A DNA stretch of 64,000 nucleotides from Methanobrevibacter sp. TMH8 (GCF_020148105.1 NZ_JAHLZE010000029.1:1-64000), one strand, 5' to 3'. Counted from the first letter of the stretch, positions 47,815-59,426 are shown. A program made the numbers and translations. Notes: generated from the sequence alone by a model not told the origin.

Positions 47815-48292
47815 TTCTATCACCTTTTAATTTAAAAATAAATTTCAAATTGATAATATTGCCAACTATGTTCTAGAAAGTTTTAAAAAATTTTAAAAAG
47901 TTCTAGTAAGGATTCACTATTATAATAAATCCACTATTAAGAAAACCATTATAATAAAGCCATTATAATAATTCTACTATAATAATTCAATAAATTCATT
48001 GAAACGAATATATTATGTGAATTAATGGATAAAAAATGAACAGCACAAATTAAAATATAATTTAAAAATTAATAATATGTTAAATATCTAAGTTCCAATA
48101 AATTACAATTATTATAGAAAGTTGATTAAAATCATTTAATAAAAAATATAATATAATAATATAGATAAGTTAAAACTAATATAAAAAATTTTTGCTTAAA
48201 TTAAAAATAAAAAATTTTAAAACTGATTGAGAAAAATAATTTAATTAATTTAAAAAACTTATTTAAATTCGAAAGTTCATAATATTATATGT
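47815..48292. other. Intergenic region between divergent MBL and holin-phosphatase genes
   Basis: About 480 bp. From 47911 to 47990 CA(C/T)TATTATAATAA-like units recur with steps of about 14-17 bp, a loose tandem array. The far end carries AT-rich sequence up to the next start. No gene is seen. Confidence 0.45.
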
Positions 48293-50530
48293 ATGAACAT
48301 CTACCTCAAGAATATATTAACTACAGTAAAATTTTTACTGACCACTGGAATAGTTTGGATAGGTGAAATTTTAGTATTTTATTTTTTAGCTAATCTTTCA
48401 ATTGGGTTGACAATAGACAATTTAGCTACAGCAGCTCTTGTTATAGTTATTTTAGAAATTATTAATGCTGTTTTTTGGCCAATTATAGCTAGGCTTTTAC
48501 TTCCATTTTTTGTATATACAATTGGAATAGGTTCCCTACTTTTAAATGCAGGAATAATATGGGCAATAAGCTTATTTATACCTAGTTTGAGTATTTCGGG
48601 TTATGCTTTAATACTTGTTCCATTAGGTATAGCTGCTATACATACAATATTAAAAACAATTTTAATAAATGATGAAGAATCCTATTATAACTTCATTATA
48701 AGAAGAAAAAACAAAAGAGCAATGGATGGAAGTATTGTAATAACTGATGATTACATAAATAATATCAGATCTCGTATTGATCAGAATAAAAATGAAAATA
48801 ATGAAATTAATGACAAAAATAATAATAATAATAATAATAATAATAAAGAAGATTTAGAATACACTGATAAAAATTTAGAATATCCTATAAAAACAGAAGA
48901 TGAACACTTTGGATTAATAATAATAGAGATTGATGGTTTAGCTAAAGATATTTTAGAAGAAGCAATTGAAAAAGGATATATGCCAACATTAGCTAGTTGG
49001 AAAGATACAACCCATAAAATAAAAGAATGGGAAACAGATCTTTCAAGTCAAACAGGATCTAGTCAAGCTGGAATTTTACATGGAAATAATGAGAATATTG
49101 TAGCTTTTAGATGGGTAGAAAAAGAAAACAACAACAAAATCATGGTTTCAACTGGTCTTCTTGATGCTCCTAAAATAGAAAAAAGAGTGTCCGATGGAAA
49201 CGGACTTCTCAATAAAAATGGATCTAGTCGTTCTAATCTTTTTTCTGGTGATACTGACAATGTATTGTTTACTTATAGTAAAATGTACGATATAAAAAAG
49301 TTTTATAATAAAACATGGTATTATGTTTATTCAAATCCATCAAATTTTGGACGTATTGTTTTACTTTGTGGAGCAGATATCTTGAGAGAGATGGCATCTC
49401 AAATAAATCATAAAATCAAAGATATAAAACCACGTATTAGGAAAAATTTCATATATTTTTTTATAAGATCTTGTGCAAATGTTTATATGAGGGAAATAAC
49501 CACACAAACCATAGTAGGAGATATGATCAAAGGAGAAACTGATATAGTATATTCCACATATTTAGGTTATGATGAAATAGCACATCACTCTGGAATTAGA
49601 GATAATGACTCATTTCAGGCCCTTAAAGGAATAGATAAACAAATAAGGAGAATAGCTGGTGCAAATAGATATTCTACAAAACCATACCATATTGTTGTTC
49701 AATCTGATCATGGACAAAGTAATGGAGCTACATTTAAACAGAGATATGACCTTAGTCTAAAAGATTTAGTACACAACTTGCTTCCAGAAGATATGAAAAT
49801 TTACAGTGAACTATCTTCAAATGAAGACCATTTTTCACAAGCTATTACACTACCTATAAAAGATGTAAAAGATAAAGTTAAAGACAAAACTAGCATTGCA
49901 AAGGATAAATATGATGAAATTTCAACAAAAATTATTTCAAAAAGAGATGATATATTAGAATATGTTAAAAAGCATAAAATACCTAAAAATATTACAAAAG
50001 AAAAGATAAATACCAACTTAAATAATGCTGAAGTTATTGTTCTTGCATCTGGAAATCTTGGACTTATTTACTTGACACAATGGAAAGATAGACTTGACTA
50101 TGAATCAATAAGAACATTGTTTCCAGAGTTAATTCCAGGTCTTGTTCAACATGAAGGAATTGGATTTATTTTAGTTGATTCCAAAGAACATGGAGCTCTT
50201 GCAATTGGAAAAGAAGGAGTATATTATTTAGAAAAAGATACATTCGAAGGAAAGAATCCTTTGTCTGATTTTGGACCTAATGCGACTAAACATCTCCTTA
50301 GAACAAACAATTTCAAATATACGCCAGATATTTTGGTAAATAGCTTTTATGATAATGATAAAGATGAAGTAGCTGCATTTGAAGAGTTAATTGGAAGTCA
50401 TGGAGGACTTGGAGGAACACAAAATAGACCATTCATCATGTATCCAAATAATTGGAAAATAGGAGAAAATGATATTATTGGTGCTGAAGCTATTCATAAA
50501 ATTATTAAAGAAAATTCAAAGAAGTTATAA
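48293..50530 (+). CDS. Holin-like membrane domain fused to an alkaline-phosphatase-superfamily enzyme
   Basis: Residues 1 to about 125 form four membrane helices of the phage-holin-family-4 type (FWPIIARLLLPFFVYTIGIGSLLLNAGIIW). A low-complexity linker with nine Asn (AAT)9 follows. The rest is an alkaline-phosphatase-fold domain: EIDGLAKDIL with the first metal Asp, QTGSSQAGI with the probable Thr nucleophile, YDEIAHHSG and QSDHGQ as metal ligands. It is therefore a membrane-anchored phosphodiesterase or phosphotransferase, plausibly acting on lipid head groups or envelope polymers. There is no clear ribosome-binding site. A phage origin is not supported by the neighbours. Confidence 0.85.
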   Translation: MNIYLKNILTTVKFLLTTGIVWIGEILVFYFLANLSIGLTIDNLATAALVIVILEIINAVFWPIIARLLLPFFVYTIGIGSLLLNAGIIWAISLFIPSLSISGYALILVPLGIAAIHTILKTILINDEESYYNFIIRRKNKRAMDGSIVITDDYINNIRSRIDQNKNENNEINDKNNNNNNNNNKEDLEYTDKNLEYPIKTEDEHFGLIIIEIDGLAKDILEEAIEKGYMPTLASWKDTTHKIKEWETDLSSQTGSSQAGILHGNNENIVAFRWVEKENNNKIMVSTGLLDAPKIEKRVSDGNGLLNKNGSSRSNLFSGDTDNVLFTYSKMYDIKKFYNKTWYYVYSNPSNFGRIVLLCGADILREMASQINHKIKDIKPRIRKNFIYFFIRSCANVYMREITTQTIVGDMIKGETDIVYSTYLGYDEIAHHSGIRDNDSFQALKGIDKQIRRIAGANRYSTKPYHIVVQSDHGQSNGATFKQRYDLSLKDLVHNLLPEDMKIYSELSSNEDHFSQAITLPIKDVKDKVKDKTSIAKDKYDEISTKIISKRDDILEYVKKHKIPKNITKEKINTNLNNAEVIVLASGNLGLIYLTQWKDRLDYESIRTLFPELIPGLVQHEGIGFILVDSKEHGALAIGKEGVYYLEKDTFEGKNPLSDFGPNATKHLLRTNNFKYTPDILVNSFYDNDKDEVAAFEELIGSHGGLGGTQNRPFIMYPNNWKIGENDIIGAEAIHKIIKENSKKL

Positions 50531-50581
50531 TAAAAAAATTATAAAAAAATATAAAAAATATAAGAAATTATAAAAAATTTA

Positions 50582-50634
50582 TGTTACTTCAACATGTATA
50601 ATTGTAAAAATTTATAATTGTGTTACTTCAACAT
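50582..50634. promoter_or_regulatory. Direct repeat TGTTACTTCAACAT upstream of cbiE
   Basis: TGTTACTTCAACAT occurs at 50582-50595 and again at 50621-50634, a 39-bp step. Each unit is itself partly palindromic (TGTT...AACA), and the second runs into ACATATATGT. The pair lies 56-108 bp before the cbiE start, the usual promoter region. The sequence between copies is AT-rich. It may bind a regulator of cobamide genes; I know no archaeal site like it. Confidence 0.55.
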
Positions 50635-50689
50635 ATATGTTAAAAGAAGGAAGTAAAAAAATAATTATTATTTAAAATAGGAATACACT

Positions 50690-51337
50690 ATGCCAAATCT
50701 GTTTATTGTAGGAATCGGTCCAGGTTCCAAAGATTATCTTACTCAAAAAGCTATAAATACTGTTAAAAATGCAGATGTTACTATTGGAAGTTGGAGAGCA
50801 ATTGATATCTTTGATGATGTTGGAAAAACTATTGGTTTAAATGTTAAAGACCTTCAAGAAAAATTAGAACTTGCAGTAGATTTAGCTATTGATGGAAAAG
50901 AAGTTTGTGTACTTTCAACAGGCGATCCTGGTTTTTCAGGGGTTTTAAAAACAATTTTAAAAATAGCTAAAGAAAAAGAATTTAATGAAGAGAATATCGA
51001 AGTGATTCCAGCAGTAAGTTCTCTTCAATTAGCTGCAGCTAAAAACAGAATATCCTGGGATGAAGCAAATATAATGACATTTCATGGTAGAGAAAATATA
51101 GAAGATATTTTAACAGTTATTAATAATGGTCAACCTACAATAGCTTTACCTTCAAAAAGTGTTAAAGATATGGCAAGGTTTTTACTGGATAATGGAGTTG
51201 ATGAAAATAGAAAAGTAACAATTTGTGAAAGACTAAGTTATCCAGAAGAAAAAATTGTTACAACAAGTTTAAAAGAAGTTATAAATAGTGAATTTAGCTA
51301 TATGTGTGTAATGATTATTTATTTTGATAAATATTAA
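50690..51337 (+). CDS. cbiE: Cobalt-precorrin-7 C5-methyltransferase
   Basis: CbiE methylates C5 in the anaerobic cobamide pathway. The 215-residue product has the tetrapyrrole methylase start MPNLFIVGIGPGSKDYLT, VLSTGDPGFSGVL and VIPAVSSLQLAAAKNRISWDEA, which together are typical of CbiE. No CbiT domain is fused, so the C15 methylase is separate. Cobamide is needed by the methyltransferase Mtr of methanogenesis. A 14-nt direct repeat precedes the gene. It stands alone. Confidence 0.9.
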   Translation: MPNLFIVGIGPGSKDYLTQKAINTVKNADVTIGSWRAIDIFDDVGKTIGLNVKDLQEKLELAVDLAIDGKEVCVLSTGDPGFSGVLKTILKIAKEKEFNEENIEVIPAVSSLQLAAAKNRISWDEANIMTFHGRENIEDILTVINNGQPTIALPSKSVKDMARFLLDNGVDENRKVTICERLSYPEEKIVTTSLKEVINSEFSYMCVMIIYFDKY

Positions 51338-51511
51338 AATTTAGAAGTATTATAAGTATTATAAGTATTAAAAATATATTAAAAAATATATTAAAAATAA
51401 TAAAAAACAATAAAATTAATAAAAATAATGAAATGCTAAAATAAATGAAAATAATAAAAAATTAAAAGAATTTTAAATTATTTAAATAAAAAAAGAGTGA
51501 CTATATAGTCA

Positions 51512-54500
51512 CTATTCCATGAATATAGCTGGTTTATAAGGCATTGCATTTCTTGCCTTATTTTGAGGATCATAGCTATCATCTTGGTGAATAACGATCT
51601 TAGCATTAGTTTCTTCGGATATAAAGTCTAAAGCATCTGAAAGTACGTCATATTCATCAATCTTTCCAACATACTTTGTTTTTGTCATTTCACGACTGAT
51701 TTTTTTAGCAAATTCAGCTATTTCCTTTTTATTTTCATGAATATTTTCACCGATAGATCTTCCCATAATTTGACCAATATCTGGTTTTCCAACATCAGCA
51801 GCTATTCGATAAAGTTCCCATTTCCAATTAGGAGCTAAATAAACATGGATTTTCTCTGGTTCAACTTCAACAATCTTTTTTATTTCATTTATATCTTTAA
51901 CAATATTTTGAACCATTTCTTCTGATTTTTCAATAATTTCACTTGGGAGACAGCTATCTGTTTGTAGGTTTAATGTAGGAGTACATTTCATTGGGAAATA
52001 TTGGTATTTTATTGGCCATTCTGCTTCTGATACAAATCCTTCTCCACCATACTTACTCCAAAGTTCTTCACTACTATGAGGTGTAAATGGAGCAAGAATT
52101 CTAATCCAAGATTCAAGTATTGAAGATAAAACGAAAATTAAAGCTTCATCAACCTCATTATCTCCATTTCCATCTTTATTTTTACCTTTATCCCTATTTT
52201 TATCCCCATTTCCTTCAATTAAATGTTTTGTACGATACATATAATGATCAACGTCTTTTTTAAGAAGGAAAAGAGAATCTTGAAGAGCTTTTCTTGTTTG
52301 GAAACCTTCTAATGCTTTTGTTGCATCATTGATTCTAATATAGAGCTGATTCATCATCCAAAGATCAATTTTTCTTGTTAAATCAATACGTTTGATGTTA
52401 CTTAAATCAAGAGGAGAACCTTTTATTTTTTCTATTTTTTCAGCAAATTCAAAGAACCAATCTAAACGTCTTTTTGTTCCAATAACTTCTTTTTCTCTCC
52501 AATCAAAATCTTGCCATGGCTCAGCTGAAGACATTAAAAAGAGTCTTACTACATCAGCACCATATTCTTCAATTGCATCACTTAAAAGAATTACATTACC
52601 TTTTGAAGAAGACATTTTATTACCTTCAAGTAAACCCATTCCAAATACAACCATTCCTTGTGGCCAGTTTTCAGGAGGGAAAATAACTGCATGATGGAAC
52701 ATGTGGAAACTTAAATGATTTCCAACTAAATCTTTAGCTGAAAGTCTCCAATCAAGAGGATACCAATAGCTAAATTCGTTTTGAATCTCATTGATTGTAG
52801 CTTGATCCACTTTTAATTTTTCATCTTTATTATCTTTATCAAAAAAGATTTTTTCAAAAAAAGCATCATTTATATCTTCTGGATTCATGTCTTTTAAGTA
52901 TTTAGCTATTGTATAATAAGACATATAAATTGTAGAATCAGTTAATGGTTCTATTAACCATTGTTTATCCCATGGAAGATGTGTTCCAAGTCCAATACGA
53001 CGTGAACATGCCCAATCTTCTAACCATCCAATATAATATTCAAGATTAGATCTAACTTCACTAGGAATTATAGTTTCATTTCTAAGTAAATATCTTGTCT
53101 TTTCTTTCCAATCTTCATCAGAATATTTGAGGAACCATTGATTATCCATTATCTTAACTACACATTTTGTTCCACATCGACAAATAACTGGATGTTCAGC
53201 GAAATCATACATTATTGTAGCTTGATTTTTATCAATCATGTCGCTTTTAATATTTTCTCTTGCAATAGCTACTCTTTCACCCGCATATATTGGAATATGA
53301 TCACTAATGATTCCTTTAGAATGTTCCACCTTATATAATTCATTAGTTGCTTCTTCAAGTTTAGGATCTTCTTGACTTTCTACTTCCAATCTTTCAATAA
53401 CATCACGAGCAGGAATTTCACTGTATTTTTTGAGAGTGACAACATTCAAAGGTTCAATACTATTTACTAAATCCTCCAAATTATACTTTTCAATTAATTC
53501 TTTATTATTTTTTAAATCTTGAAGTGCAATATAATCAGCTGGAGCATGGCCTGGAACTGAAAATACAGAACCACTTCCATATTCAGGATCTACAAAACTA
53601 GCAGGGAATATTGGATGTAAATCTTTTGTTACAGGATTTATTATTTTAGCTCCAATAAGCAATTTAGGATTAATATCACCAATAATTTTTAAATCTTTTA
53701 TCTGATTAGAAATATTATGATATGACTCTTTACTAATTATCCATCTTTCTCCATTAGTACTATTATCTCCTTCAGCATCACTTTTTACTTCAATATATTC
53801 AACATCAGGATTTAACCAGAGATTTGTTGCACCAAAAATAGTTTCAGGTCTAAAAGTTGCTGGAACTAAATATAAGCTATTTTCATTAGATTCTTCATTA
53901 GATTCATCTGAACTAATTCCATCTTCTTCAGATCTATCTTCTTCAGACCCATTCCCTATATCAAAACCATCAATTTTAAATTTAAGAAGTGTTAATTCAT
54001 TTACAGCTACTCCTTCTCCTTCTAAAAGGTCATGATCCCCTACAGGATTATTACATTGTGGACAGTATTTAACAGGGTGATTTCCTTTTCTAACTAAATC
54101 CATATCTTTTAATTTTCTTATCTGCCATTGGATAAATTTCTTGTAAGTAGGGTCAGTAGTTCTAAATTCTCTTCTCCAATCAATTGAATAACCCATATCA
54201 GACATTACATTATGATATTCAGTACTGAAATATTTTACAATGTATTCTGGGTCTTCTAATTTTGAAATTTGATCTTTTGGAACTTTATGAACATTTTCAT
54301 ATAGTTTTAAAGTCCAAGGATCTTTATCTCTGATTCTACTAGCTATACCAATTACAGGAGCCCCAGTTACATGCCAACCCATCGGAAAGAGAACATTATA
54401 TCCTTGCATTCTTTTAAATCTAGCATAAACATCAGGAACTGTATAGGTTCTTCCATGTCCAATGTGCATAGCCCCACTTGGATAAGGATAAGCTACTGTT

Positions 54501-54592
54501 AAGAATACCTTTTTTCGCTCATCATGATCTGCTTGAAATAGCTTTGCATTTTCCCACTTCTGTTGCCATTTCTTTTCAATTTCTCTACTCAC
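51512..54592 (-). CDS. leuS: Leucyl-tRNA synthetase, archaeal type
   Basis: A class I synthetase of 1026 residues starting at GTG (54592), with GGTGATTTA upstream. The HIGH motif is in [17 protein letters not shown] and the KMSKS motif is [10 protein letters not shown]. The editing domain CP1 holds the T-rich [14 protein letters not shown]. Two acidic or Lys-rich low-complexity inserts make it longer than usual: [19 protein letters not shown] and [18 protein letters not shown]. Anticodon-binding and C-terminal domains are complete. It stands alone. Confidence 0.96.
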   Translation of the reverse strand: MSREIEKKWQQKWENAKLFQADHDERKKVFLTVAYPYPSGAMHIGHGRTYTVPDVYARFKRMQGYNVLFPMGWHVTGAPVIGIASRIRDKDPWTLKLYENVHKVPKDQISKLEDPEYIVKYFSTEYHNVMSDMGYSIDWRREFRTTDPTYKKFIQWQIRKLKDMDLVRKGNHPVKYCPQCNNPVGDHDLLEGEGVAVNELTLLKFKIDGFDIGNGSEEDRSEEDGISSDESNEESNENSLYLVPATFRPETIFGATNLWLNPDVEYIEVKSDAEGDNSTNGERWIISKESYHNISNQIKDLKIIGDINPKLLIGAKIINPVTKDLHPIFPASFVDPEYGSGSVFSVPGHAPADYIALQDLKNNKELIEKYNLEDLVNSIEPLNVVTLKKYSEIPARDVIERLEVESQEDPKLEEATNELYKVEHSKGIISDHIPIYAGERVAIARENIKSDMIDKNQATIMYDFAEHPVICRCGTKCVVKIMDNQWFLKYSDEDWKEKTRYLLRNETIIPSEVRSNLEYYIGWLEDWACSRRIGLGTHLPWDKQWLIEPLTDSTIYMSYYTIAKYLKDMNPEDINDAFFEKIFFDKDNKDEKLKVDQATINEIQNEFSYWYPLDWRLSAKDLVGNHLSFHMFHHAVIFPPENWPQGMVVFGMGLLEGNKMSSSKGNVILLSDAIEEYGADVVRLFLMSSAEPWQDFDWREKEVIGTKRRLDWFFEFAEKIEKIKGSPLDLSNIKRIDLTRKIDLWMMNQLYIRINDATKALEGFQTRKALQDSLFLLKKDVDHYMYRTKHLIEGNGDKNRDKGKNKDGNGDNEVDEALIFVLSSILESWIRILAPFTPHSSEELWSKYGGEGFVSEAEWPIKYQYFPMKCTPTLNLQTDSCLPSEIIEKSEEMVQNIVKDINEIKKIVEVEPEKIHVYLAPNWKWELYRIAADVGKPDIGQIMGRSIGENIHENKKEIAEFAKKISREMTKTKYVGKIDEYDVLSDALDFISEETNAKIVIHQDDSYDPQNKARNAMPYKPAIFME

Positions 54593-54968
54593 TAAATCAC
54601 CAGTTTTATAAAAATAATGTTAAAAATCTTTGATTATTGATTTTTTAATTGATTAAATAATTATTAATTGATTGAATAAAATTTATTCTTGAATAAATTA
54701 TTTATAAATATTTATAAAATAATTATTCATAAAAAATATATTATAAAAAATATATTAAAAAATATATTTATAAAAATATTTAAAAATATTATTAAAAATA
54801 TTAATTATAAAAATATACTATACAATTATATTATTATTTTCATTATTTATTATATTTATATTCTTTAATTTTATAATTTTTAATAATTTCATAGATTATA
54901 ATTTTATCATTTGATTATCCTATAATTTTCATAGATTTTAAAGTTGTTAATTTTATATAAATTGTAAT
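54593..54968. other. Intergenic region between leuS and cutA
   Basis: These 376 bp are AT-rich, with TATTTATAAAAATATT-like words at 54700-54800. The leuS promoter should lie near its start. A small T-rich stretch follows the cutA stop. No gene is seen. Confidence 0.45.
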
Positions 54969-55283
54969 TTAAAGATCTATTTCTCTTTCTAGCCATTTTA
55001 AATAGCTATCAGAAGCATTTAAAATAGGTAATGCAATAATACATGGATTTTCATAAGAATGAATTTCTTTTATTCTAGAAATGATTTTATTAATATTTTC
55101 TTCAATGGTTTTAAGAATCAGAATAGATTCATTATCTTTTTCAAGATTTCCTTCCCACCAATAAATAGATTTCATTTCTGAGATTATATTTGAACAAGCA
55201 GCTAATCTTTCTTTAACAATAGTTTCTCCAATATTCATAGCTTCTTCTTCATTACTTGTAGTAACATAAATCAATGCAATCAT
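54969..55283 (-). CDS. cutA: CutA1 family protein
   Basis: The ATG at 55283 (MIALIYVTTSNEEEA) follows AGGGA by 5 nt. The 104-residue product has the family pattern ERLAACSNIISEMKSIYWWEGNLEKDNESILILKT and IHSYENPCIIALPI. CutA1 forms a very stable trimer and was linked to copper tolerance in E. coli, but its true role is unknown. The copA locus is 28 kb away, so no direct link is suggested. It precedes nadE in neither direction as an operon. Confidence 0.92.
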   Translation of the reverse strand: MIALIYVTTSNEEEAMNIGETIVKERLAACSNIISEMKSIYWWEGNLEKDNESILILKTIEENINKIISRIKEIHSYENPCIIALPILNASDSYLKWLEREIDL

Positions 55284-55326
55284 TTTATCCCTCAAATAAT
55301 ACAACTTACATTTAAAATTTAAAAAA

Positions 55327-55380
55327 GTTTAAAAATTTAAAAGTTTAAAAGTTTAAAAATTTAAAAATTTAAAAATTTTA
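55327..55380. repeat. Tandem array with an 8-bp period (TTTAAAAA/G)
   Basis: TTTAAAA starts at 55328, 55336, 55344, 55352, 55360 and 55368, with a last TTT at 55376; the step is exactly 8 bp. It lies just upstream of cutA, where its promoter should be, and contains several TTTAAAA boxes that could act as TATA elements. Confidence 0.75.
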
Positions 55381-55395
55381 AATGATAAAATTTCA

Positions 55396-55419
55396 AATAA
55401 TAATAATAATAATAATAAT
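55396..55419. repeat. AAT microsatellite, eight units
   Basis: Eight AAT triplets in a row lie between cutA and nadE. A ninefold AAT run also occurs inside the gene at 48293-50530, where it encodes polyasparagine. Such runs can slip in length. Confidence 0.85.
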
Positions 55420-55510
55420 AAATATTATTAAATAATTCTAAATAAATTAAATAAAATTAAATATTGTTAAATAATAATAAATATTATTGAATATTGTTAA
55501 ATAATCCATT

Positions 55511-56341
55511 CTAAAAGAGTTTCTTGTTTTCAAAAGGACTAGGTGGAGAATATAGCTTGTGTTTATTATTAGCTATTTTAGTTCGGATATTATTAATTTC
55601 TAATACTGTGTTATTAGTTTTTTTCAAGATTTCGTCATTTTCTAATTTTTTATCATGAATCAGATAGAGTAATTGATCTAAAATCTCATAGCTAAAACCA
55701 ATTTCATCTTCATCGGTTTGATTTTTCCAAAGCCCTGCTCTTGGTGGCTTATTTATGATTTCATCGGGAATTTCCCAAGATTTTGCAAGTTTTCTTAGCT
55801 GTGTTTTGTATATATCACCAATTAGTTCAAAATCACAAGCCCCATCACCAAATTTAGTAAAATAACCAATTAATAACTCACTTTTATTTCCAGTTCCTGC
55901 TACAAGACAATTCTTAAGGTTTGCAAAGTAATACAAAAGAGACATTCTAATCCTTGCTTTAAGATTACCTTCAGCAGCTTTATTTTTATTATTTGATTTA
56001 AAATCATTATTAGCTAAAGTATTATTTAAATTCTTAGCTAAAGTCAAAAATTCATCAGATATTTTATCAATATTTATTTCTTTATAATCAAGATTTAATA
56101 ATTTAGCAACTAAACGAGCATGTTCAGTGTCCTCTTTTGGAGTGGTCGAACTAGCTAAATGATAAGAATAAATATTTTCACTTCCAATAGCTTCTTTCAA
56201 AAGATATGCAACAACAGTAGAATCAATTCCACCGCTTAAACCAATTACTACCCCATCAACATTGGTTTCATTTGTCATTTCTTTTATAAAATTAATTAGT
56301 TCTATTTTAGTCTTTTTTGGATCAATTTCAGGTAATTTCAT
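55511..56341 (-). CDS. nadE: NAD+ synthase, ammonia-dependent
   Basis: NadE adenylates and amidates nicotinate adenine dinucleotide to give NAD+. The 276-residue product has the PP-loop GLSGGIDSTVVAYLL (about residues 36-50), RIRMSLLYYFAN and GTGNKSELLIGYFTKFGDGACD, all diagnostic. No glutaminase domain is present, as usual for the ammonia-dependent form. A short Asn/Lys stretch (NNDFKSNNKNKAAE) replaces a loop. GTGAT precedes the start. Confidence 0.94.
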   Translation of the reverse strand: MKLPEIDPKKTKIELINFIKEMTNETNVDGVVIGLSGGIDSTVVAYLLKEAIGSENIYSYHLASSTTPKEDTEHARLVAKLLNLDYKEINIDKISDEFLTLAKNLNNTLANNDFKSNNKNKAAEGNLKARIRMSLLYYFANLKNCLVAGTGNKSELLIGYFTKFGDGACDFELIGDIYKTQLRKLAKSWEIPDEIINKPPRAGLWKNQTDEDEIGFSYEILDQLLYLIHDKKLENDEILKKTNNTVLEINNIRTKIANNKHKLYSPPSPFENKKLF

Positions 56342-57680
<1,339 letters not shown>

Positions 57681-57980
57681 TAATAAAAAAATTAAAAAAT
57701 AAAAAGTTAAAAATGAGAAATATACAATTTAAAAATTAAATTTGATTCTAATTAAAATTTTAAAAAATATTTTTCAATTATTTTTTTTATTTTAAAATTA
57801 TTTTTAAACAATAAAACAAAAATTTATATATGTACAAGTTTAAACTATATTAAAATAATATCAATATATACAATTTAATAATTATATTATTAATAAACAA
57901 TGCTAATTTTAAATTAAAAATTTATATATAAATTTGTAAAATAAGTTTGCTTTATAATAATTTACTATTAAATTAATGAT

Positions 57981-58018
57981 TTTATAATAATCTTATAAAC
58001 TTTATAATAATCTTATAA
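57981..58018. repeat. Direct repeat TTTATAATAATCTTATAA, 20-bp step
   Basis: TTTATAATAATCTTATAA at 57981-57998 is repeated exactly at 58001-58018. Part of the unit, TTATAAT...ATCTTATAA, is loosely palindromic. It lies about 80-115 bp upstream of the TATA-like box of the pseudomurein-binding protein gene. Confidence 0.6.
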
Positions 58019-58094
58019 TAATATTAAATCTTATAATTAATTAAGTATTATAATAAATTAAATAGTTATATAATCTTATATTAAATTTAGCTTA

Positions 58095-58105
58095 TTTATA
58101 TATAA
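58095..58105 (+). promoter_or_regulatory. TATA box of the pseudomurein-binding protein gene
   Basis: TTTATATATAA at 58095-58105 matches the methanogen TATA consensus. Initiation about 25 nt downstream would leave a leader of about 30 nt that includes GGGAGAGG before the ATG at 58161. Confidence 0.55.
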
Positions 58106-58160
58106 TATTATACTATAATTATAAACCATTTAAGATTGATTTGGGAGAGGCGAAATATCA

Positions 58161-59426
58161 ATGGAAAAAAATAAATATAAAGGAATTTTAGTTCTTTTAA
58201 TCGTTTTATCGACATTATTTGTGTCAATAAGTATGGTGTGTGCAGAAGATGTTCCAGATCCTGGAAATCAAACAGTTACAAATGAAACTTCTAATACTGA
58301 TAATTCAAATACATCTGTTAATATTCCTAAAAAACCAACTAAAGTTTCTCAAACTAATGTTATAAAAGCAGCTAAATCATTACAAAGTTATGCTACTAAA
58401 AATAAAAAACTGCCTAACTATGTAACAGTTGCAGGATATAAATTTTCAATTCCAGAATTTTATTATTTAATGTCTAAAACCATTAGTAATAAAAATAAGA
58501 AGATTAATTCGGCTATAGTTGTTAAATATAATATTAAAAATCCTAGTAAGGCTTCAGGAACTTGGGTCAAGGGAAAAATTTATTCTTATTACTATTCTAT
58601 TTATGCAGATAAAATTATAAAATATATGAATACTTATAAAAAGGTTCCTAACTATTTAGTAACAGCTGGTGGAAGTAAATTACAATATCAAAGTAATGTT
58701 TATTTGTTTGCTAAAGCATTAGCTGGAGCAAGTAAAAAGCTTCCATATTATGTTTCATTTAATGTCAAGGCAGCTAATCCAATTAATAAATATTTACCTA
58801 GCTATAATAGGGATAAACCTAATGTCCAACTATTAGGAAGTGGTAATCTTGGTTATGTACAACTTTTAGGACCATATGGAAATACTAGTTCTAAAATCAA
58901 AATAGCTTATATCATAGGAATGCATCCTCTAGAAAGTAATGCTCATACTGCATTATATAAAACATTGACCACTAGTAAAAACTTAAAATACTTGTATTAC
59001 ATTTATAAAATAACTGTTACCAAAGATGCTGATAAATACAATTCTGGAAGAATGAATGGGCAATTAATAGCTCAAAAATATATTGTTCCTAATATTAAAC
59101 TAAACAAATATAACTTAGTTATTGATATCCATTCTAACAGAGATAAAAGTGAAGGCGGAGGTTATGAAAAATCAAATTTTATATTCGCTCCATTAGATAA
59201 GGGGTCTTCAAAAACAATCGCGTATAAACTCAAAAGTCAAATCCCAGGACTTTCTTACTACTACCCACAATCTCAAACAAGTCCGCCATATTGTACAGAA
59301 CCTATAGTAAGATCAGGAATCAAAACATTAGTCTATGAAACCGGTTCACCTAATTTTGAGCCTATGACAACTACTTTAAATTATATTAAACAATTAATAG
59401 CTAAAGTTGACAGATTAGTTCTATAA
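58161..59426 (+). CDS. Secreted pseudomurein-binding protein with a zinc-carboxypeptidase-like domain
   Basis: The 421-residue protein has a signal peptide (residues 1 to about 28, ending in VCA|ED), a Thr/Asn-rich linker and two pseudomurein-binding repeats: TNVIKAAKSLQSYATKNKKL (about residue 65) and ADKIIKYMNTYKKVPNYL (about residue 150). The C-terminal domain (residues 225-421) carries GMHPLESNAH (His255, Glu258), DIHSNR (His324) and YETG (Glu393). This HxxE...H...E order matches the metal ligands and catalytic Glu of M14-type zinc carboxypeptidases and aspartoacylase-like enzymes. It probably cleaves peptide bonds in pseudomurein. It differs from the known Cys-dependent pseudomurein endopeptidases of phages. 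Confidence 0.8.
   Translation: MEKNKYKGILVLLIVLSTLFVSISMVCAEDVPDPGNQTVTNETSNTDNSNTSVNIPKKPTKVSQTNVIKAAKSLQSYATKNKKLPNYVTVAGYKFSIPEFYYLMSKTISNKNKKINSAIVVKYNIKNPSKASGTWVKGKIYSYYYSIYADKIIKYMNTYKKVPNYLVTAGGSKLQYQSNVYLFAKALAGASKKLPYYVSFNVKAANPINKYLPSYNRDKPNVQLLGSGNLGYVQLLGPYGNTSSKIKIAYIIGMHPLESNAHTALYKTLTTSKNLKYLYYIYKITVTKDADKYNSGRMNGQLIAQKYIVPNIKLNKYNLVIDIHSNRDKSEGGGYEKSNFIFAPLDKGSSKTIAYKLKSQIPGLSYYYPQSQTSPPYCTEPIVRSGIKTLVYETGSPNFEPMTTTLNYIKQLIAKVDRLVL

Larger units (their letters stand above)
57681..58160. other. Intergenic region upstream of the pseudomurein-binding protein
   Basis: About 480 bp containing a 20-bp direct repeat (57981-58018) and a probable promoter (58095-58105). The rest is AT-rich with no gene. 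The first 100 bp after the Get3-like gene contain T-rich runs that may terminate transcription. Confidence 0.5.

Noticed and set aside
48293-48670. Holin-like domain as a sign of a prophage
   Set aside because: No capsid, integrase, terminase or lysis gene is near, and the domain is fused to a phosphodiesterase.
55327-55419. Tandem repeats as a CRISPR array
   Set aside because: Units are 3 and 8 bp long, with no unique spacers. No cas gene occurs in the window.
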